Assembly: GCA_027186245.1 (NCBI GenBank)
Contig: CP114487.1
Coordinates: 11,279,001-11,343,000, forward strand
Length of the DNA: 64,000 bases
From: Coriaria nepalensis
Taxonomy: Eukaryota; Streptophyta; Magnoliopsida; Cucurbitales; Coriariaceae
Direction: 5' to 3'
Positions 36,249 to 49,584 of this stretch are shown piece after piece; position 1 is the stretch's first letter, and every line of letters begins with the position of its first letter. Made by a program: the position numbers and the translations under genes. The notes under the pieces are model-generated. The model did no database searches and had not been told where the DNA came from. It saw only the letters and a program-made list of their open reading frames with translations.

Positions 36249-39200
36249 GGTGTTTTCAGTTAATCCGAGAGAGGGAAGGAACAGGGATCGAGTAAACTGC
36301 ACGAGTGAGAGAGTGATCGACTCTGTCTGTGTACGTGTGTGAAACAGAGGAAGACTGGAGAGAGAAAAGGGGACCCGGCTAAGCAGTTGGACAAGATGAT
36401 TTTATTGGTCCGGTTCAAATTTCTTTTATAAGATTAAATTTTAAATTTATAATCGTGAGTCTAATTATTCTCTTAATATTTGTAATTCTCTTAATATTCT
36501 TCTAATTATTCTCTTAATATTTTAAAGCTCATTAGAGTTCTCCGAATTAAAAGAAAAAAAAATAAAAAATCAATTAATATTATAATTTAATTTAAAAAAT
36601 AAAAATAAAAATAAAAATTACTTTAAAAATATTTATTTAAATAATAATAAATTTTTACATTTCAATAAAAACAAAAAATAATTTCATTTTAATAATTTAT
36701 TTGGACCGATTAATAAAATTGAATAGAATTTATATTCCACTTCCACTAAACAATCAAACTAAATATACTCTTCAATTTCCTTTTTAGGGAATGATTTTGT
36801 GAAATACTCTTTACGTAGCGTTTGATGTCTTTGCCGCATGATAACTATGTGGCATATTAATTATAAATATTATTTTTATCTTTTATATTATTTATTATAT
36901 AAATTTAATTTTATGATTATAATAAGTTTTCATATGTCACGTTACGTTATACCTAATAAGTTTTATGATTTGTTTTTTGAATACAATACCGCCTATTTAT
37001 CTCATTTATTCATTACATAAGATATCGTATCATTTAATATTGGGCCAAACATACGCTGTGGGGTATTTTGTTCAATAATCATCTCTCCTACAACCCAAAC
37101 AGAATTTCAGCCCAAAAAGAAAACAGGCTACTTTAAGCCCACAGTCCAGGCCCAACCGGACAACAATCAAAAGGTAACACACGTAGTAGCCGGCAATCTT
37201 CCACAGGATAAGGTAGTGAACGAGTTTTTCAAAAAAAGTTGCTATTTGTTTAAAAGTGAAGAGGCTTTTTGGATTTTACCTAATACACGTATAATATATT
37301 AATCTATGAGAACGTGATGGATTTATTCAAAACAGCTATATTCTTCTATATATATATATATATACCCATGCCATGACATGAGTTATGGTATCAAACAATA
37401 CGTAACAATGACGCTGCATGGAAAGTATTTTAGCAACATAGTATATATTTGTATATTATATGGTTTGGACTTATCACAATTGATTTGTCTACTCATAATA
37501 GCATTAAATTTAATTGAATTTTTTCTCCAAACTGGTACCGTCACCGCTATGCAGTGTGGACTCTTTAATATTATAATAATAATAATTATAATAATAATTA
37601 TCATATATTAAAATAGCTAATCAATCTTTTTCTTATGGTAGGCTATGACAATGAGATTTTCTCATGTTGGTTGCGAATCACTTTGTGATATGAATCCAGT
37701 TGTAATATGTACTTGAAATCAACGACTTGGTCACAAATTAAAGTATAGTCTAATCGATTTATGTGATTTTTTATTTATTTATTTATTTATTATTAAATTA
37801 TTATTCTCTAATGAGAGATCCGAGGACAAGCAATAATAACTCTCACACCCCCATACGACATCGGATTGAGTGATTGGTTTCATTTTTCATAAAATGAAGT
37901 GCTAAATCAAAACTAATAATTTGACTATCTATACTAATAAAAGTCGAAATTAGAACCAATGCATTCGTCAAGCTTTATATAATAATAGTTTTTTTGTAAC
38001 ATTATTATTAGGGACATTGAATTGAATTGAATGGACAACTACCAGCTCACTCTGGTTGAGATTAGTTCCCTTAGCTTTTATGACTCTTTCGTCGTGGCCG
38101 TACAAAAATATAATTATTTACATTACAAATTCAAATACAAAGAAGTCATAAATAAATAAATGTAAGATGATAATAATAATAACTATAATTGTTATAATTA
38201 GAGGATTAATTAGAATAGCCGGGGTAGGTTCACGGTGCACTGCCTCATTGCGGCGGAGTTTGGCTGAACAAGGTGGCCGGTGCGGGCCCACCTCCAAGGA
38301 TCATATTCCTATACTTGCCCCACGGCCCAAGGTTTGGCCTTGTAGCTACATAATGAACACGATTTTAACAATAGACAGCGACACTATAGTCTGTCTGATT
38401 GATGCACCTAGTCCATGGGTCTAGTCAAGATCGATGGCTGGTAAATGAAAATAAGCAAGGAAGTTAAGGGTATCGTCGTTAATTTGGCATCATGATGACT
38501 CGACCTACGCCCCATTATGTTTGAATTGGAAGCCTATTTAGTTATTGTTTCGTTATTTTTATTTATTTTTGTGTATAAATTTTAATTATTTTTATAAATC
38601 TAATAATTAAAATATATATTACATCAAAATCATTTGTATTAATATGAAAATTTATATGATTAATATATAAGTTGTATAAAATATTTGATAGATCAATAAT
38701 TTTTTTTATACCATACATCAAAATCACTTTTAGATCAAGTTCTTTTATTATGCCTAGATTGATTTCAATTTATTCATTCACAGACCGAGTTCTTTATCTT
38801 TATTTCCATATCGATTTCTTCATTTTCATTATCGGATCGAAAATGTATTATTCATTCATAGACCGAGATCTAATATAATATAATATTTATCAATATAGAT
38901 TCCCTGTACAGATTGAGTTATCGATCTATAAAATAGAAAGATGATCGAGTTATCGGTCTAACACTACAAATCGACATGTCGGGAACTAAAACAGAAACAT
39001 ATTTATGTTTGGACCGAGAACTCGGTTTGGATCAGGAACTCGATCTGGACATGAAACTTCATCTGAGTTCTTTTCCCACCTACATATCAAATATCGGTCT
39101 CAAAACATATTTATGTTTGAATTGAGAACTCGATTTTGACTAGAAATTCGGTTAGAACAAGGAATTTTATATGAGTTCTTGTCTACAAATTAAATATTGG

Positions 39201-40534
39201 TCTTCATATTTCGTATTTAAATTTCAGATTCAAATTGAATATGAGTCTCTATATTTAATATTTAGATTCAGATCTCAATATCTATCACAATTCATCAATA
39301 TTCATAAAAAATGAAAAATATTAATTATAAAAAAATATAATTTATAAATTAATCGTATTTCAATCGACTTATATATATATATTTTTTATCGCATAGTATT
39401 TTTTAATTATTGAATTAAAATAAATAATTAAAATTTTATTAAAAATAAAAATAAAAATTGAATCCGCGAAGCAAAACGTCGTGGGCAGCCTACAATCTAA
39501 CTGATTAGAAACATCCACCTCATCGTGTAGTTGCAATTTCGCAATAAATTGTCCCAACTGGCGATTTTTGATTCTTTCTGTTCAAGCCTCTAATTTTTGG
39601 CATCTTGCATTCAATCTGGCGGTTCTTCTTTAACCCTCTTCTGCATTAACTACCCAACTTAATGGTCAGATTCAAATAACTTTTAATTCAGTTGAATTAT
39701 GGACCCAGATTCTATCAACTTTTTTATTTTCATTTTTTTTTTAATATAAGCTTTGTTTGTTTTGAGCAATCAAGTCCATATGGGGTCATGATTTTTTAAT
39801 TATGAAATGGATAATGTTGTTTTCATGGCTAATATAAGGACCACAGAGTGAATTTTATTTTCTATATGTATATTCACTGAGCCTGAAATCATCTTTTAAG
39901 TATATAAATTCCGTACCATGTGAACTTTCTCACCCTTCTTTTGATAAAGAGGAAAAAAGCAAAGGCCAGCTTGTGACACCACCAGATTTTCTCAACTCCT
40001 GTGACTGAAGTGGAGACATATTTCAAAGAAGAAAAGCCAGAGAGTGGGACTCCTGTCTGTTCTTCTCTATAACTCAAGTACTCAACTTACTTCTTCTTCT
40101 TCTTCATCATCGAGGCCAGAGCTGCCGTTCTTTTAACCGCAACTTTCAATCTGGGAAAACTGCACTTGAATCTCGTCCGTTCTTTCCTTTTTTTCTGGTT
40201 TCCAAATGGTGAATTTCCCATTATCCTATTCGGGTCTGTCTAAATTTTACAGGTAAGTGATTTTAATACCAACCAGTTCTTATTCTTTCCTCTCATCTTT
40301 CCCACCCTTAAAATTTTACCGACTCTGTGTTAAATTTCGAGTCTTTTAGGTAGATTTCATTCCAGTTTTCTGGACTTTCTAGATTTTAGTTAGTAATTCT
40401 TACACGCAATCACAATTTTGGGTTTTAACCGGAGTTTTCAGATGCCAGCTGATCTATACACGAATAATTTGCAGGATTATTCCTTGTTCTCATACTTTTC
40501 CAAACACCAGGTCATTATTGTTTTCGGTACAGCC
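36249..40534. other. long AT-rich spacer upstream of the SD2-5 kinase gene
   Basis: 36400-37020 and 37560-39470 are strongly AT-rich with (TA)n and AAT tracts and no gene. Two diverged copies of a 108-bp unit lie at 38995-39203. A GC-richer island at about 38215-38345 has no coding motif I can name. From about 40080 a TTC-rich leader begins, and CAG|GTAAGT near 40251 looks like the donor of an intron in the 5' untranslated region. Confidence 0.5.
38995..39203 (+). repeat. diverged tandem duplication, 108-bp unit x 2
   Basis: Copy 1 (38995-39102) and copy 2 (39103-39203) both begin AAACATATTTATGTTT. Both contain GAGAACTCG, then TATGAGTTCTT or ATCTGAGTTCTT, and end with AAATAT(C/T)GGTCT. Related ACCGAG/ATCGGTCT words continue upstream to about 38780, which suggests an older, longer repeat array. 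Confidence 0.7.
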
Positions 40535-42988
40535 ATGAAAAAAGCTCTGATTTTTGGTCATTTCATAGGCCCCATTTGGTTATCCTTTTCCATCCTCCTT
40601 TTATGTAAGCCTTCTCTGGCCAGTGAACAAAAAAGGATTCTCCCTCTGGGATTTAACGGGTCTCAAATGAACTGGATAGATAACGGTGGACTAATCCTTC
40701 TATCCAACAACTCCCTATTCGGGTTTGGATTCAACCCAACTCCAGGAGATGTCACAAAGTTTCTCCTAGTCACCATCCACATAGGCAGCTCAAGAGTAAT
40801 CTGGTCTGCAAATCGCAATTCTCTTGTCTCAAATGCTGACAAGTTCTCTCTCGACGACAAGGGTAATGCTTTCTTGCAGAAAGATGGAAAGGTAGTTTGG
40901 TCAACTGATACTTCCGACAAAGGTGTTTCCGCAATGGAATTGCAGAACTCGGGAAATCTAGTCTTGCTCGGAAAAGATGGGGAAATAATCTGGCAGAGTT
41001 TTAGTCATCCAACAGATACCTTGTTATCAAACCAAGATTTTACTCAAGGTATGAGACTTGTGAGTGATATTGGAAAACATAATTTGAGCTATTTTCTCGA
41101 GATAAAATCTGGTGATATGTTTCTATACGCGGGTTTTCAATCTGATCCACAACCTTATTGGTCAATGGGAAAGGATTATAGAACAACCATTAACAAAGGT
41201 GGTGGGGTAATTTCCTCTGCTTCTATTAGTGCTAATTCATGGAGGTTCTATTCTCAAAACAGAGACTTTCTCTGGCAATTCACTATCTCGGATAATTTGA
41301 ATGATCCGAATTCAACTTGGATAGCAGTTTTAGGCAAAGACGGATTAATCACTTTCTATGATATCCAAAATTCTGGGTCAAGCGTAGCTTCGTCTAATAA
41401 AATCCCCCGAGATTACTGTAGTTCTCCTTTATTTTGTGACCCGTATTTGATATGTTATAGCGACAGTAACAAATGTCAGTGCCCTTCTGCTCTCACCTCC
41501 AATTGCCAGTCTGGGATTTTTTCACCGTGTGATCGGTCCAACGGTCCTACTGAGCTCGTGAATGCTGGGGCCCAGCTCGGATATTTTGCACTCGGATTCG
41601 TTTCTCCGTTTTCAAAAACGCATTTGGACGGCTGCAAAAACTCTTGCATTGCTAACTGTTCTTGCCTTGCTGTATTCTTCCAAACCAGTACCGGAAATTG
41701 TTTTCTCTTTGACAATATCGGTAGTTTTCAGAATTCCCAAAACGGGTCTGACTTTGTTTCATTTGTCAAGGTGTTGAGTGGAAACAGTGGGGCTAGTTCT
41801 GGAAAGGGCAAAAATCGGTTTCCTTTTGTCGTGATCATAGTTGTTTGTACAGTTCTTGTCATATGTGGCCTAGTTTATGCTGGATTTCATTACCTCTATA
41901 AAAAGAAGAGATTTTCAGAAAATCTAGACAATTCCGAAGATGATATCTTGGAGGGAATAACTGGGGTGCCAATACGTTTTACTTACCACGAGCTTCAAAC
42001 TGCTACTAACAATTTTTCTGTAAAGCTCGGTCAAGGCGGGTTTGGCTCGGTTTATCAAGGCAGTCTTCAGGATGGGACCCGTGTGGCTGTAAAGAAATTG
42101 GAAGGAATTGGTCAAGGGAAGAAAGAGTTCCGAGCTGAGGTCAGTATAATAGGAAGCATCCATCATGTTCATTTGGTTCGCCTTAAAGGCTTTTGTGCGG
42201 AAGGAACTCATCGGCTTCTAGCTTATGAGTACATGGAAAACGGGTCGTTAGATAAATGGATTTTCAAGAAGAATCACTCGGGAAATTTTCTGTTGGATTG
42301 GGATATGAGATTTAACATAGCGTTAGGGACGGCGAAAGGACTGGCTTATCTCCATGAAGATTGTGATTCTAAGATTATTCATTGTGACATCAAGCCGGAA
42401 AATGTTCTTCTTGACGAAAACTATGAGGCTAAAGTGTCAGACTTTGGTTTAGCTAAGCTCATGACTAGAGAACAAAGCCATGTCTTTACTACACTAAGGG
42501 GAACAAGAGGGTACCTAGCACCGGAGTGGATTATGAGTTACGCGATTTCCGAGAAAAGCGATGTGTATAGCTACGGGATGGTTTTGTTGGAAATAATTGG
42601 GGGAAGGAAAAATTTTGACCCGACGGAAACTTCTGAAAAGTCTTATTTCCCGTCCTATGCCTTCAAGATGATTGAAGAAGGGAAACTAAGGCACATTTTG
42701 GACTCTAAGTTGCCCATAAATGAGAATGATGCTCGAGTTTTTACGGCAATCAAGGTTGCCTTGTGGTGTATACAAGAAGACATGGGCCTTCGACCACCAA
42801 TGACCAAGGTTGTTCAAATGCTCGAAGGCTTATCAACTGCTCCTCAACCGCCGCTTTCTTCCCCTCTCGGGTCTAGAATGTATTCCAGTTTCTTTAAGTC
42901 GAGTAGCGAAGGGGGAACATCTTCTGGGCCGTCGGATTGTAACAGTGATGCTTATCAGTCTGCTGTTCAACTCTCCGGGCCTAGATAG
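40535..42988 (+). CDS. SD25: G-type lectin S-receptor-like Ser/Thr kinase SD2-5
   Basis: Plasma-membrane receptor kinase of the S-domain-2 class. A single exon from the chosen ATG gives 817 residues, matching Arabidopsis SD2-5 (At4g32300) in length and domain order. MKKALIFGHFIGPIWLSFSI begins a signal peptide (about 1-30). A bulb-type lectin domain covers about 45-165 (LIWSANR-type motif seen as VIWSANRNSLVSNADKFSLD). A Cys-rich PAN/S-locus part lies at about 295-410. The membrane helix is at about 429-453 (FVVIIVVCTVLVICGLVYAG). The kinase is at about 495-770: LGQGGFGSVYQG, VAVKKLEG, catalytic HCDIKPENVLLD near residue 615 (HCD, so non-RD type), SDFGLAKL and GTRGYLAPEW. It ends SDCNSDAYQSAVQLSGPR, the conserved tail. 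An upstream in-frame ATG at 40442, directly after a splice acceptor, would add 31 residues and hide the signal peptide. Confidence 0.95.
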   Translation: MKKALIFGHFIGPIWLSFSILLLCKPSLASEQKRILPLGFNGSQMNWIDNGGLILLSNNSLFGFGFNPTPGDVTKFLLVTIHIGSSRVIWSANRNSLVSNADKFSLDDKGNAFLQKDGKVVWSTDTSDKGVSAMELQNSGNLVLLGKDGEIIWQSFSHPTDTLLSNQDFTQGMRLVSDIGKHNLSYFLEIKSGDMFLYAGFQSDPQPYWSMGKDYRTTINKGGGVISSASISANSWRFYSQNRDFLWQFTISDNLNDPNSTWIAVLGKDGLITFYDIQNSGSSVASSNKIPRDYCSSPLFCDPYLICYSDSNKCQCPSALTSNCQSGIFSPCDRSNGPTELVNAGAQLGYFALGFVSPFSKTHLDGCKNSCIANCSCLAVFFQTSTGNCFLFDNIGSFQNSQNGSDFVSFVKVLSGNSGASSGKGKNRFPFVVIIVVCTVLVICGLVYAGFHYLYKKKRFSENLDNSEDDILEGITGVPIRFTYHELQTATNNFSVKLGQGGFGSVYQGSLQDGTRVAVKKLEGIGQGKKEFRAEVSIIGSIHHVHLVRLKGFCAEGTHRLLAYEYMENGSLDKWIFKKNHSGNFLLDWDMRFNIALGTAKGLAYLHEDCDSKIIHCDIKPENVLLDENYEAKVSDFGLAKLMTREQSHVFTTLRGTRGYLAPEWIMSYAISEKSDVYSYGMVLLEIIGGRKNFDPTETSEKSYFPSYAFKMIEEGKLRHILDSKLPINENDARVFTAIKVALWCIQEDMGLRPPMTKVVQMLEGLSTAPQPPLSSPLGSRMYSSFFKSSSEGGTSSGPSDCNSDAYQSAVQLSGPR

Positions 42989-45024
42989 TGGTAGTCCACA
43001 ATTTAAGATCCTTGTATATTCGTTTGATTTTCTACAAAAGTTTTGTTAAGATTAGGTAATAATACTTGTTAGTGTCTTAATTACTTGTTAATGGTTTTGT
43101 TTTATTTTTTCTTTCTCTGTAAATGTAAAACTGGTGATTCAAATTTGTAATAACTCTGTATGTTTAACCGAACTTTCTCTGTCTGCCCTAAAATCTACTA
43201 ACTAGTGTTGCGTTTCAAAGTCAATCTGTTCTTCCCTCTGTTTGAAAATGCAGTTGATATCTGTGAAGTTGAAGACTGTTGAGTGTTGAAGTCGAACCAC
43301 TCTCTTAGTCAACCCAAAATGTTGACCCTTGACTGATCAAGACGATTCTCCATTGACCCAGTTGGCATTATCAATCAACAAAGCAGCTTAATTTGAGGCA
43401 GACAACGGTGTTTTTATGTACAAGATGGGACCCACATCCATGTTCCACGTGATCGCCAACAGTGTTATTATATATATATATATATATGTACACATAATAC
43501 ATACACGTCATCATGTTTAAAGCCTTGAACGATCAAAATACACGTAGCAGTAGAGTAGTACTCTTCCTGTGGAATCGGAACAAAATCCAATATTAAAACT
43601 TATTTTGATACATTCTATCTCCCATCTCAACATTATGAATTTTATGTTCTACTTTGTAAACTGAAAAAGAAGTCGCGACACGACATTATGAGATAATCCA
43701 CACCAACCTTATCTCGATTGTAATAAATAAGGTAATGAGAAATAAATACAGTCAAAGGAAGTCAAATACTTTTATACATGAAGTGACTAAACTAACCCTG
43801 GAGTTTCGACTTTTGAATAACCTCCATACCCGACCTGGATACCGCCCCAACTTAGCAGCCAATCATACAAAACAGCCATACCCCACCGCCACAATGCCTA
43901 CTGGGCTGGTTGGCCAGCCCCGTAGCAGAGCTCTGTTCTGCCCACCTACATTTTTAATACCTTTTATTTTATTTATTTTTTCATTAAATAAATCATCTTG
44001 ATCATGATTCATGATGTTTGTTGTTGTTGTTTTTTTTTTTTCCCTTTTCAATATTGTAGAAAATTTAAAGATAAACCCGATTCGTTTTTCCATGTTTTCA
44101 TGATGTTGATGTGGTTTTGTCTTAAAAAGTCACGTATCGATAAGGACAAAATAAAAAACTTCAAAAAAAAAAAAAAAATTACACAATTTCGCTTCATATT
44201 TGTTAAAAAATTAGTGTAGGCCAGGACGTCACTGTTATGTCAGTTACTTAACTGAGCGTATTTATCTCTAAACCGTATATTTTTTTCACAAAAGGGGGGA
44301 AACAAAATTATATGTATATATATATATATATTATATATTATATATTATATATTATTTATTATTTAGTATTTATTTGTAATGGAAGAGTTTTCTTTCTTTA
44401 GAGTGCGACCTGACCTGGAAATGGATTTGAATGCCGCTCGCAGCCTTCGAATCCCTTTTTTTACTCTGCTCCGAAATTAATTAAAAAAATTTCCATAAGT
44501 TTGAATCCGCCAGATCTTTTTGCTGGATCATGGATCCTCTGATCTATTGAAAGCATCTTCGTTTTCCTTTCTCTCGCATCTGTCTGTCTGATTGCATGTG
44601 TGCTGATCCTTACAGCAGCTTATGTGATGTGATTCCGAGCTGAAGAAAACAGTGCTTTGATGGAGTTGTAACTTTCGCGCGTTTGCGAGGTAAAGTATTA
44701 TTGTTTGAAGTCTTTACTTATTCTGTTTGGCAGCTGAGAAAATGAAGCTATGTAGTTTCTCGAAAATCTCGCTTCAACTTCGTACATCGCTTACTGTTTC
44801 TCACCAGCTGAACACGGATTCGATTTTCGTACCATGTTTCTTGACCAGATCAACCTGGACGATATACTATTGTCTCTGGAAATGAGCAATTCATGTAGTT
44901 GTTGATTGAATTTTTATGTGATGTGCGAATCATGATTAGGATATTGCTGATTTTTTTTATTTTTTTATTTTTTCCCTTCAGCTTAAGTAATCTGTCTCCC
45001 TAATTTTTTTGCTGTTAGGGAGTG
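42989..45024. other. spacer and leader of the WDL5-like gene
   Basis: 3' flank of SD2-5 with T-rich sequence to about 43200, then spacer with (TA)n runs at about 43468-43490 and 44310-44370. No gene recognised. From about 44520 the sequence looks like a transcribed leader; GCTGTTAG just before 45020 is a plausible acceptor, so the 5' untranslated region is probably spliced. Confidence 0.45.
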
Positions 45025-47477
45025 ATGGCATCAGATCATGCGGTGCCTCCTGATGGGCTCAGGGTGGCCCTTCCCAATGGTGTCCTCGACCATCTTTCTG
45101 CCGGTGCAGAAGATGGTGTTCCGGATATTGTTGTCGAGTCTGTTAATGAAAGGATAGAATTTATAGTGGCACAGGAGAATATTGAAAATGCTACTAAGTT
45201 GGATGAAGGAGCACCTAATGAATTATCTACTGGGGAACTCAAAGAGGAACCGATTATTTCTGAGGAAAGCAATGACTCGAACATTGATAAGGTATTGAGA
45301 TTTTGCATTTGTTTAGTCCTCATGATCAAATAATTCATCTAGCTCTCTTCTAACTTGTGTTCATGTTGTAGCCAGAGGAGAATAGAAATGCTACTTCTTC
45401 CAAGCAATCTAAACCACAAAAGGTGAGCAAAAATGAAAAGTCTCATCTCAAAAGTGTTTCTTCAACTTCGGTGAAGAAAGGTAAGGATGGAAGAGATGCA
45501 GTATCTGTCTCTGCCTCAGTAAATGGTTCAGGCACAGTGCATCCACACCCAAAACAACCAAGTAAAAGTAGATCATTCAGCAGCAGGTCGGCTCAATTAT
45601 CACAGGTACTAGTTGATTCCTTGTGGTTTATAAATCATAGAAAGAAGATTTGATTATAGCTTGTAGTTACACTTCAATCCTTTTGTTTTCTTACGGACTC
45701 CCTCACTGGGCTCACTCTTCTTTATTTTTCTTTCAAGCAGCAATCTGGAAAGCCTGCTGGAGAATTCCCGGTGTATGTACAGCTCTCCCTTTGTTTGTTT
45801 GTTTTGTTTTTTTAATGTTACAAGTTTATTCTTGTTGACATGTTGATTAGTTGTCAGTCTTTAGCTTTTAATCTTAACATGAGTGTGAGAAGGCCTAATG
45901 TACTGTAATGTATGTACTGCTTGTTTTTGGGTTTGTTTTATGTCTTTTGATCTAAATGCAAGTCATACACATGAGTGCAGAATAACCGTAATTTTTCAGT
46001 TGAAATGCTAGACAAGGAAGAGACAACGTGATTGTACTACTTGATGTTTGCTCTGACCTCTGCCATTTCTTGAAGTGTGGTTTTCTTGATACAGGGAGAA
46101 GGCAAACCTGAAGCCTTTGAAGAAAGGAACATCCAGTATAGCTGACTCCCAATCTTCATTGTATCCTTAGTTTTTTCAAAATTCTGTTCCATTTTGTTCA
46201 TTATGTATCGCTGAATAATGATGTCTATTTTTTTGTTTGTCTTCTTTTGTTCATTACATGTGTCCCTTGATTTATTGATAGAAGTCCTACGGCTGGGGAT
46301 CCAAAACCTCCTAGGGTTGGAACAGTTCCTCAATATGATTTCAGCTTTAGGTGTAATGAACGAGCTGAGAAGAGGAGAGAGGTTGGTTCTGTATGCAACC
46401 GTAGTTTTTGCTTGGTCTTGTTTCCAGTAGTACTAATCTTATGAATGTGAGTGTGATCTGTATTATCTTATGGTGGACAGTTCTATTCTAAACTAGAGGA
46501 AAAGATACATGCCAAGGAATTAGAAAAGAATAACTTACAAGCCAAATCGAAGGTTGTATTTTATATGTATCTGCTTCACTTTCTCATCTCCAATTCATCT
46601 CAGTATTTGGTCCGGGGTTTAGCTTAGAAAGAGGTTGTTCAATACATCACATTCTCAGAAATGTTCAAATTTTTTACAGGAAAACCAGGAAGCTGAGATT
46701 AAGATGCTTCGAAAGAGTTTGAACTTTAAAGCGACCCCAATGCCAAGCTTCTATCAAGAGCCGCCACCTCCTAAGCCAGAACTAAAAAAGGTAATAATTC
46801 TTTTCAAAATGGAACTAAGGATGAACTGTCTTGTTTGACCAGGACATAGAAGATGCTCTATCATTTATACCTGTTTGAACAAATGGCTATATAAATTCTC
46901 TGATTTCAATTACTTGACACGGTTGACCAGTGTCTCCCATCAATAACTGAGTAGATCTTGAGTCAGCAAAAGTAGGATCATTTTCCAATCTCCTTTCACG
47001 CAGATACCATCAACAAGAGCTAAATCTCCCAAGCTTGGTCGTAAGAAGATCTTCACCCCAGGCGATTCTGGAGATAGTGTTCAATCTGGCCGGCTAAGTC
47101 TAGATGAGAAAGGGTCTAGGAACAATGCTATCAAGGGGCCCTCTCCTCATCCAGAGAAGCCCCAGAGAAAATCTCTTCCTAGACTTCCTTCCCAGAAAAC
47201 TACTTCACCCAACACAGGAAAAGTCTCTTCATCCAAAGTGAAAAAACAAGAACAGACCACTGCCTCTTCTAATGGAACAAATGAAGAAAACTCAGTCTCA
47301 TCTAATGCAAACAAAAAAGCCGATACAACAAATGAAGTGGCTGTTCTAAAGCAAGAGCAGGAGGAAGTTCCACAGGCCGAATCAAGCGAAATTGAGTTGA
47401 ATATAGAAGACAAGCTGGTGATTGAAGAAGAGTGCCAGCCAATCTTGGTGACAGAATCCATTGCCCTGGAGCAGTGA
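45025..47477 (+). CDS. WDL5: TPX2-family microtubule protein, WVD2-LIKE 5 type
   Basis: Member of the plant WAVE-DAMPENED2/WDL group, microtubule-binding proteins with a TPX2/KLEEK domain. The position and sequence match At4g32330 (WDL5), a microtubule stabiliser linked to ethylene-regulated hypocotyl growth. Eight exons (45025-45291, 45372-45605, 45741-45772, 46095-46160, 46282-46381, 46481-46552, 46680-46790, 47004-47477) join in frame to 451 residues. Markers are an acidic N-terminus, a Ser/Lys-rich basic part, [20 protein letters not shown], and then the TPX2 core [20 protein letters not shown] with [20 protein letters not shown] and KSPKLGRKK. The tail is acidic and Glu-rich. Exon 3 is only 32 bases; I chose the GTATGT donor at 45773 because it alone keeps the frame to exon 4. 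Confidence 0.92.
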
Positions 47478-49584
47478 CCTTGGTGAGTTGATACTCCATT
47501 TTCATGACAATAAGTGGCAAATTATATGGAATCCTAAAGGATTATTCCCATTTGTGATGTCATTTCGTCCATAGATGCATCGTTTGCTTACTTGTTTGCT
47601 TCCTTTGTTATGATCAGGTTTCTCAAGTCCTTACCCACTGTATGTAACTACTAGATTTCCTGGTTGCAGGTTTTTTTTTAAGCCTTATTGTGGATGCCTT
47701 AGTTATATATTGAGAACTTGAGGAGAAATTTTGTGAAAAAAACTGCAGAATAGAAAATGTACTGTGAATCTCTGTGTGAGCTTATTTCATTGAAGTAGCA
47801 AGTCGGGCATATTGTGAATCAAATTATAGGGTGAACTTATCAATGGAATGGGGCACATCCAATTGGCTATATACATATTTTGTGCAATGAAATATCTGGG
47901 ATATTCTTTAATTGTATGCCAAGTGATACTTTGCCCCTCTAAACTACCACCCTATTTGATTTAACATTCCTAAACTGTTTTAAACAAAGAAGTATGACTG
48001 TTTGTGAAACAGTATACTGTTTCACGAACAGGTGCCAAAATTTGCTTATAAATAAAAGAAACCTGAAGAGAACTTTAACCAATTTTTTTCTCAGTTTTCG
48101 TGCTGTTAGAAACCGAGTATATTCCATAACAAAATATCACTGTTGCTTGTGATTTTTTGTAAAGGTTTGTCATATTTCGAAAATTATTTTCACAGTAACC
48201 TAAAGCAATCTGGAAAGGTAAAAATATCATTTTTTGGAAAACGTATCTGTTATGTATTTCAAGTCTTGATCTTTTTAATTTCAACAATGGGTGGGGGAGA
48301 GGGGAATGGATACGGGGCTCATGGGCAGACCGGGATCCCCAGCATGGGTGGAAACATGATTTCAAAATTGGCGCGAAAGAGCTTCGCAAAAGCATTCTGT
48401 TTTATTTGGTTTGAGGAAAGAGCAGGTAGAGGCAGCGAATGGAAAAAGGAGGGAAAATGTTGTGTTGTTTCGTGCATGAAAAAGAGAGCGAACGTTTTGG
48501 CCAAAAAAAAAACGAGCTTAAAAAGGAAAGAAGTGGTTTAATTGGGACGATTGTACCAGAGACGAATATCAGCCGTTCGATTATAACCTTTTAATATATA
48601 TATATATATAGTTGACTTTTGACATAAAAAATATAGGAAAGAAATAAAAGTCAACTAGTTCATCTCATTGAGACACTAGTTCTTTTTATTATTTTATTAT
48701 TTGTAAGAAATAAATAAATATGTGAAATTATTATAACAAAAAATTATAAAATGAAATGATATCATCATCCCTACCAAGCTCCCTAATGGTAACTTGCAGT
48801 AGCATCTGCCTCAACCGATCCATTTTTCATGCCCTCGTCAAAGGGAGTTGGAATGGAAGCAATTCGTGCCTTCACTTCTTTTGGCTGCTTACTCTTCCCC
48901 AGATCTGGTCCGACCCGAAAGAAAGAAGAAGACAAACCGCCTTTACCATTGCAGAGCCCTTCTCTTCTTCCTTGCTAAACTCAGTGGAGAAGAAAGTTCA
49001 CACTCTCTAGCTCACTTGTTGGGCTTACTAACAAGACGAGACCTTCACGAGGTAAGACAAAATTAAAGCTTTATTAAGTTTCTGAGAAAATTTATGCGGT
49101 TGTCGTTTTCTGAAGGTGTGCATCATTACTCCTAAGAAAGAAGGGAAAAAAGAAAGAAAGAGGAATGACTGCATAATAGTGCATATTGTCAGAGGACATG
49201 TTCATCTCGTTAGTAACTTCGTCTCTCTCCCTTGACAAAGGATGTTAACATTATCACAGGATCTTCCATGCGTCAAATTATCAAATTATACGACTATGGA
49301 TATATATGATTCATAATAAGTAAAGATGCTGACTATGTTGAATTACTTTGTCTTCACTATATTTTATTCGGTATTATTTTATAATATAGTTATAATAAAT
49401 ATTAATTATTTAAAAAAATAATATTTATGTATTAGGTTTTGGTTATGATTATGGTTGTATTAAATAATTTTGATTAGTTATCATAATTTTATTGAATAAA
49501 TGACTGGACTTGATGATTTTGATTAATTGATATTTATTTATCAAAATTTTAGTAGTTTTGGTTTAAAAAGAAAGATACTAAAAA
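47478..49584. other. WDL5 3' flank and spacer
   Basis: T-rich 3' flank, then spacer. 48756-49060 has higher GC and an open frame ending near a CACGAG|GTAAG donor-like site. It could be an isolated exon of an unknown transcript, but no motif supports a product. (TA)n at about 48593-48610. Confidence 0.4.

Noticed and set aside
43735..44219. Plus and minus frames around 43.7-44.2 kb
   Set aside because: No family resemblance; they include poly-T and poly-A stretches.
48756..49066. Overlapping plus-strand frames ending near a GTAAG donor
   Set aside because: Possible lone exon, but no homologous motif and no partner exon found.
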